A DNA stretch of 35,887 bases from Helicobacter muridarum (GTDB taxonomy: Bacteria > Campylobacterota > Campylobacteria > Campylobacterales > Helicobacteraceae). Shown here piece after piece: positions 33,697 to 35,887 of this stretch. The DNA is taken from contig NZ_JRPD02000021.1 in NCBI RefSeq assembly GCF_000765805.2, positions 1-35,887 on the forward strand, read 5' to 3'. Position 1 is the first letter of the stretch. Each line of letters begins with the position of its first letter. The notes under the pieces were generated by a model. It worked only from the letters and a program-made list of their open reading frames with translations. It did no database searches and was not told the origin of the DNA. A program made the translations under genes and the position numbers.

Positions 33697-34746
33697 ATGA
33701 AGAATCAAATCTATGTTTCGTCTCATAACACGAATACAATAAAACAAACTAAATCAAGTCAACATCAAGCAAAGCAAGATATACAAAATAAAAACGCTAT
33801 GAGGTTTCACTTTAGTCTCACAAAAAAAATCATAACCATTGTTCTAGTTATAACTATTGGCTATGGCATTGTGCTTGCAATAGCATTTTCATTTGGTGGA
33901 GTAAGCTTTGCCGAGCTTGATAGGCAGATTCTTTTTGAATTACGCGCGCCGCGTATACTTATGGCTATATTAGTTGGGGCATTATTAGCTAGTTCTGGCG
34001 TAGTCGTGCAAAGTGTCTTTGCAAACCCTCTTGCTGATCCATATATAATAGGCGTTGCATCAAGTGCTACACTCGGAGCGGTAAGTGCCTATCTATTGGG
34101 CTTAAGTGATGTATATTATGGCATCTTAGGTTTTATATCAAGCGTAGGTATTAGCTTACTTATATTTGCTATTGGTGGACGCAAAGATATGTCTACATTG
34201 CTCATGATTGGCATTGCTATTAGCTCTTTTCTTGGTGCCTTTACAACATTTGCAATATATCTAATAGGAGAGGATAGTTTTAAAATTACAGCATGGCTTA
34301 TGGGATTCTTTGGAAATGCAAATTGGGATAGAGTATATATACTTTGCTTGCCAACAATATTTTGTATGATGTATTTCTTTAGCAAAAGATTAGAGCTTAA
34401 TATTATATTGCATGGCGATGATGAAGCAAGATCGCTAGGTGTCAATGTAGGAAGATTAAAGATTAAGTTGTTAGTTGTATCTAGTTTGGCTGTTGGATTT
34501 TGTGTAGGATTTAGCGGGCTAATTGGATTTGTAGGGCTAATTATTCCACATATATTACGTCTGTTTTTACGCAATAGTAATCATGCTATTATTTTACCGC
34601 TTAGTTTTTTGCTTGGTGGATTGTTTTTGCTTGCTTGCGATTCCTTTGGGAGAAGCATTTGGTCGCCCATTGAGATTCCAATTGGAGCAATTACTGCATT
34701 TTTTGGCGCGCCATTATTCCTATATTTAGCCTTAAAACGAAGATAA
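33697..34746 (+). CDS. fecD: FecCD-family iron/cobalamin ABC transporter permease
   Basis: Polytopic inner-membrane permease, 349 aa, of the BtuC/FhuB/FecD type. After a polar N-terminal tail of about 40 residues come 9-10 helices. Signatures are ELRAPRILMAILVGALLASSG, VQSVFANPLADPYIIG, GLIGFVGLIIPHILRLFLR (the cytoplasmic coupling region) and IPIGAITAFFGAPLFLYL. No SD is visible at the ATG at 33697; an inner ATG at 33799 would drop most of the polar tail. The gene overlaps functionally with fecE 3 nt downstream. No periplasmic binding protein is adjacent, as for HP0888/HP0889 in H. pylori. Substrate (ferric citrate, other chelate or haem) is unresolved. Confidence 0.9.
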   Translation: MKNQIYVSSHNTNTIKQTKSSQHQAKQDIQNKNAMRFHFSLTKKIITIVLVITIGYGIVLAIAFSFGGVSFAELDRQILFELRAPRILMAILVGALLASSGVVVQSVFANPLADPYIIGVASSATLGAVSAYLLGLSDVYYGILGFISSVGISLLIFAIGGRKDMSTLLMIGIAISSFLGAFTTFAIYLIGEDSFKITAWLMGFFGNANWDRVYILCLPTIFCMMYFFSKRLELNIILHGDDEARSLGVNVGRLKIKLLVVSSLAVGFCVGFSGLIGFVGLIIPHILRLFLRNSNHAIILPLSFLLGGLFLLACDSFGRSIWSPIEIPIGAITAFFGAPLFLYLALKRR

Positions 34747-34749
34747 ATT

Positions 34750-35520
34750 ATGATACATATTCAAAATCTTCACTTTTCATACGAAAACAAGGAGGTTTTA
34801 AGGGATATTTCACTGCAGGCAAAAGAGGGAGAATTACTTGGAATCTTAGGAGCAAATGGCTGCGGCAAGTCAACATTACTAAAGAATATGCTAGGTTTTT
34901 TAAGACCGCAAAAAGGACAAATTACAATCAATGGAGAAAGTATATCCTATCTAAAACCCAAAGAATTAGCAAATATGCTTAGCTATATTCCACAAAAAAG
35001 CATACTTAGCATGCCATTGAAAGTATTTGATGTGCTTTTGGCTGGTAGATATGCAAAACTAAAAAATCCGCTATTAGGTTATCAAGATGCTGATTTTATG
35101 ATAGTGGAGGAAGTAGCAAAAGCATTAAATGTATGGGAGTATAAAGAGCGAATTGCAAATACACTAAGTGGAGGTGAATTTGGCAGAGTGCTGCTTGCAC
35201 GCGCTCTTGTAAACTCACCAAGAATATTATTACTTGATGAGCCTACTAGTGCCATGGATCTTCATTATGCTGTAGAAATGCTCTCAATACTGCACTCTCT
35301 GATACAAAAACATAGAATCTGCGGAATAATAGTTATACATGATCTAAATCTAGCAGGACTATTCTGCGATAAAGTAGCACTTATGAAAAATGGTTACATA
35401 GTTGATATAGGAGAACCAAAAAAGTTGTTTGAATCTAAGAAGCTTGGGGAAGTTTATCAAGGATTAAAATGCGAAGTAATAGAGCATAATGGCAATAAAA
35501 TTGTAATTCCAAAAGTTTAG
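34750..35520 (+). CDS. fecE: FecE-family ABC transporter ATP-binding protein
   Basis: ATPase partner of the preceding permease, 256 aa. Walker A is GANGCGKSTLLKN, the Q-loop is IPQKS, the signature is LSGGEFGRVLLARAL (a variant of LSGGExQR), Walker B is ILLLDEPTSAMD and the switch is VIHDLN. All are intact. It starts 3 nt after fecD with no SD of its own, so it should be translated by coupling. Confidence 0.93.
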   Translation: MIHIQNLHFSYENKEVLRDISLQAKEGELLGILGANGCGKSTLLKNMLGFLRPQKGQITINGESISYLKPKELANMLSYIPQKSILSMPLKVFDVLLAGRYAKLKNPLLGYQDADFMIVEEVAKALNVWEYKERIANTLSGGEFGRVLLARALVNSPRILLLDEPTSAMDLHYAVEMLSILHSLIQKHRICGIIVIHDLNLAGLFCDKVALMKNGYIVDIGEPKKLFESKKLGEVYQGLKCEVIEHNGNKIVIPKV

Positions 35521-35639
35521 ATTCTAATTTATGTCTACATACAATAACAATATTTTCCTAATTATCTATTGCATATAGATTTAAATTGTTGATTAGCAGA
35601 TTAAGTCTAAATATTTGAAAAACAACTTTATAAAATTGA

Positions 35640-35654
35640 AAAAATGCCGATTTG
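35640..35654 (+). promoter_or_regulatory. Putative sigma28 (FliA) -10 region of flaA
   Basis: AAAAAATGCCGATTTG around the GCCGATTT box (35646-35653). Transcription would begin near 35660. A TAAA-type -35 is present (TATAAA, about 35629-35634) but closer than the usual 15 nt. The similar box before flaG supports a FliA element. Confidence 0.6.
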
Positions 35655-35661
35655 CATGCAA

Positions 35662-35710
35662 CAAGCAAGGATGCTTGGGATATTTTTAAAAATATAATCA
35701 CAAGGAGTGA
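35662..35710 (+). promoter_or_regulatory. flaA leader: two hairpins with AAGGA at the loop (predicted CsrA sites)
   Basis: Hairpin 1: CAAGCA (35662-35667), loop AGGA, TGCTTG (35672-35677). Hairpin 2: TCAC (35698-35701), loop AAGGA (35702-35706), GTGA (35707-35710), where the loop is the flaA ribosome binding site. Both show the CsrA motif ANGGA at the loop, about 34 nt apart, a spacing one CsrA dimer can bridge. In C. jejuni, CsrA, antagonised by FliW, represses flaA through two such leader hairpins. The transfer to this species is inference from structure. Confidence 0.6.
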
Positions 35711-35713
35711 CAA

Positions 35714-35887
35714 ATGGCTTTTCAAGTCAATACTAACCTAAATGCGTTAAATGCGCATGTGCAGAATGTCGTTACACAAAGAGGTTTAAAAGATTCTTTG
35801 GAAAAGTTAAGTTCAGGTTTGAGAATCAACAAAGCAGCAGATGATGCTTCAGGTATGACTATTGCAGATAGTTTGAGAAGTCAAGCT
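35714..35887 (+). CDS. flaA: Flagellin FlaA, 5' part (cut by the window end)
   Basis: The first 58 residues of a flagellin: [16 protein letters not shown] and [20 protein letters not shown] are the conserved D0/D1 N-terminal helices needed for export and polymerisation. Start fixed by AAGGAG 7 nt upstream. The MAFQVNTN start and the sigma28-type promoter indicate FlaA, the major flagellin; FlaB of Helicobacter begins differently and is sigma54-driven. The rest lies beyond the window. Confidence 0.93.
   Translation, partial: MAFQVNTNLNALNAHVQNVVTQRGLKDSLEKLSSGLRINKAADDASGMTIADSLRSQA

Overview
The window reads as a low-GC chromosome segment from a Campylobacterota species, most likely a non-pylori (enterohepatic-type) Helicobacter. 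The evidence is gene content plus gene order. ftsI-fliE-flgC-flgB and gltX2-yggT-slt match arrangements known from H. pylori. The window also holds a futalosine-pathway deaminase, Cys-rich Sel1-repeat (Hcp-like) exported proteins, an HP0495-type DUF493 protein and a FlaA-type flagellin start. It carries argH and de novo purine genes (purM, purS, purQ), which H. pylori is known to lack.

Layout. 1-2662: a decayed S24 repressor remnant (- strand), then a TonB-dependent receptor whose best start is a TTG behind a 10-bp inverted repeat. 3084-6369: flaG (-), an Na+-dependent SNF transporter (+) and the aminofutalosine deaminase mqnX (+). 6370-8060: a gene-poor, AT-rich accessory scar. It holds a leader-ORF/hairpin cluster, 21-bp iteron-like repeats, an S24 phage-repressor pseudogene with a surviving HTH gene and a 22-bp operator, and a near-consensus promoter that points into empty sequence. 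8073-15462 (all -): acpS; the slt/yggT/gltX2 operon; argH; a small pilin-like protein; purM. 15611-17698 (+): ffh and a Sel1 protein. 17858-21950 (-): flgB-flgC-fliE-ftsI behind a clear sigma54 promoter. 22061-25845: an alpha/beta hydrolase (-), coaE (+), a membrane protein plus DUF493 pair (-), and purSQ (+). 25936-28291 (+): a Tyr-rich Sel1 protein and a pseudopilin. 28533-31120 (-): csoR, leuD, leuB, a TPR protein and a CiaD-like protein. 31189-35520 (+): a Sel1 protein, an outer-membrane barrel, and the fecD/fecE iron-type ABC genes. 35714-end: the start of flaA with its leader.

Three themes recur. Motility: flaG, flgBC-fliE and flaA span the sigma54 and sigma28 classes, and the flaA leader has two hairpins that each show AAGGA in the loop, which suggests CsrA/FliW control. 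Envelope and metal uptake: TonB receptor, fecDE, an outer-membrane barrel, Slt, FtsI and exported disulfide-rich Sel1 proteins. Biosynthesis: menaquinone, arginine, leucine, purines and CoA.

The least ordinary part is the 6.4-8.0 kb scar. A related, more decayed S24 remnant lies at the left edge, so the two copies bracket the TonB receptor-flaG-SNF-mqnX block. I found no tRNA, rRNA, CRISPR array or intact transposase. All motif and count statements come from reading the sequence by eye; no database search was run.
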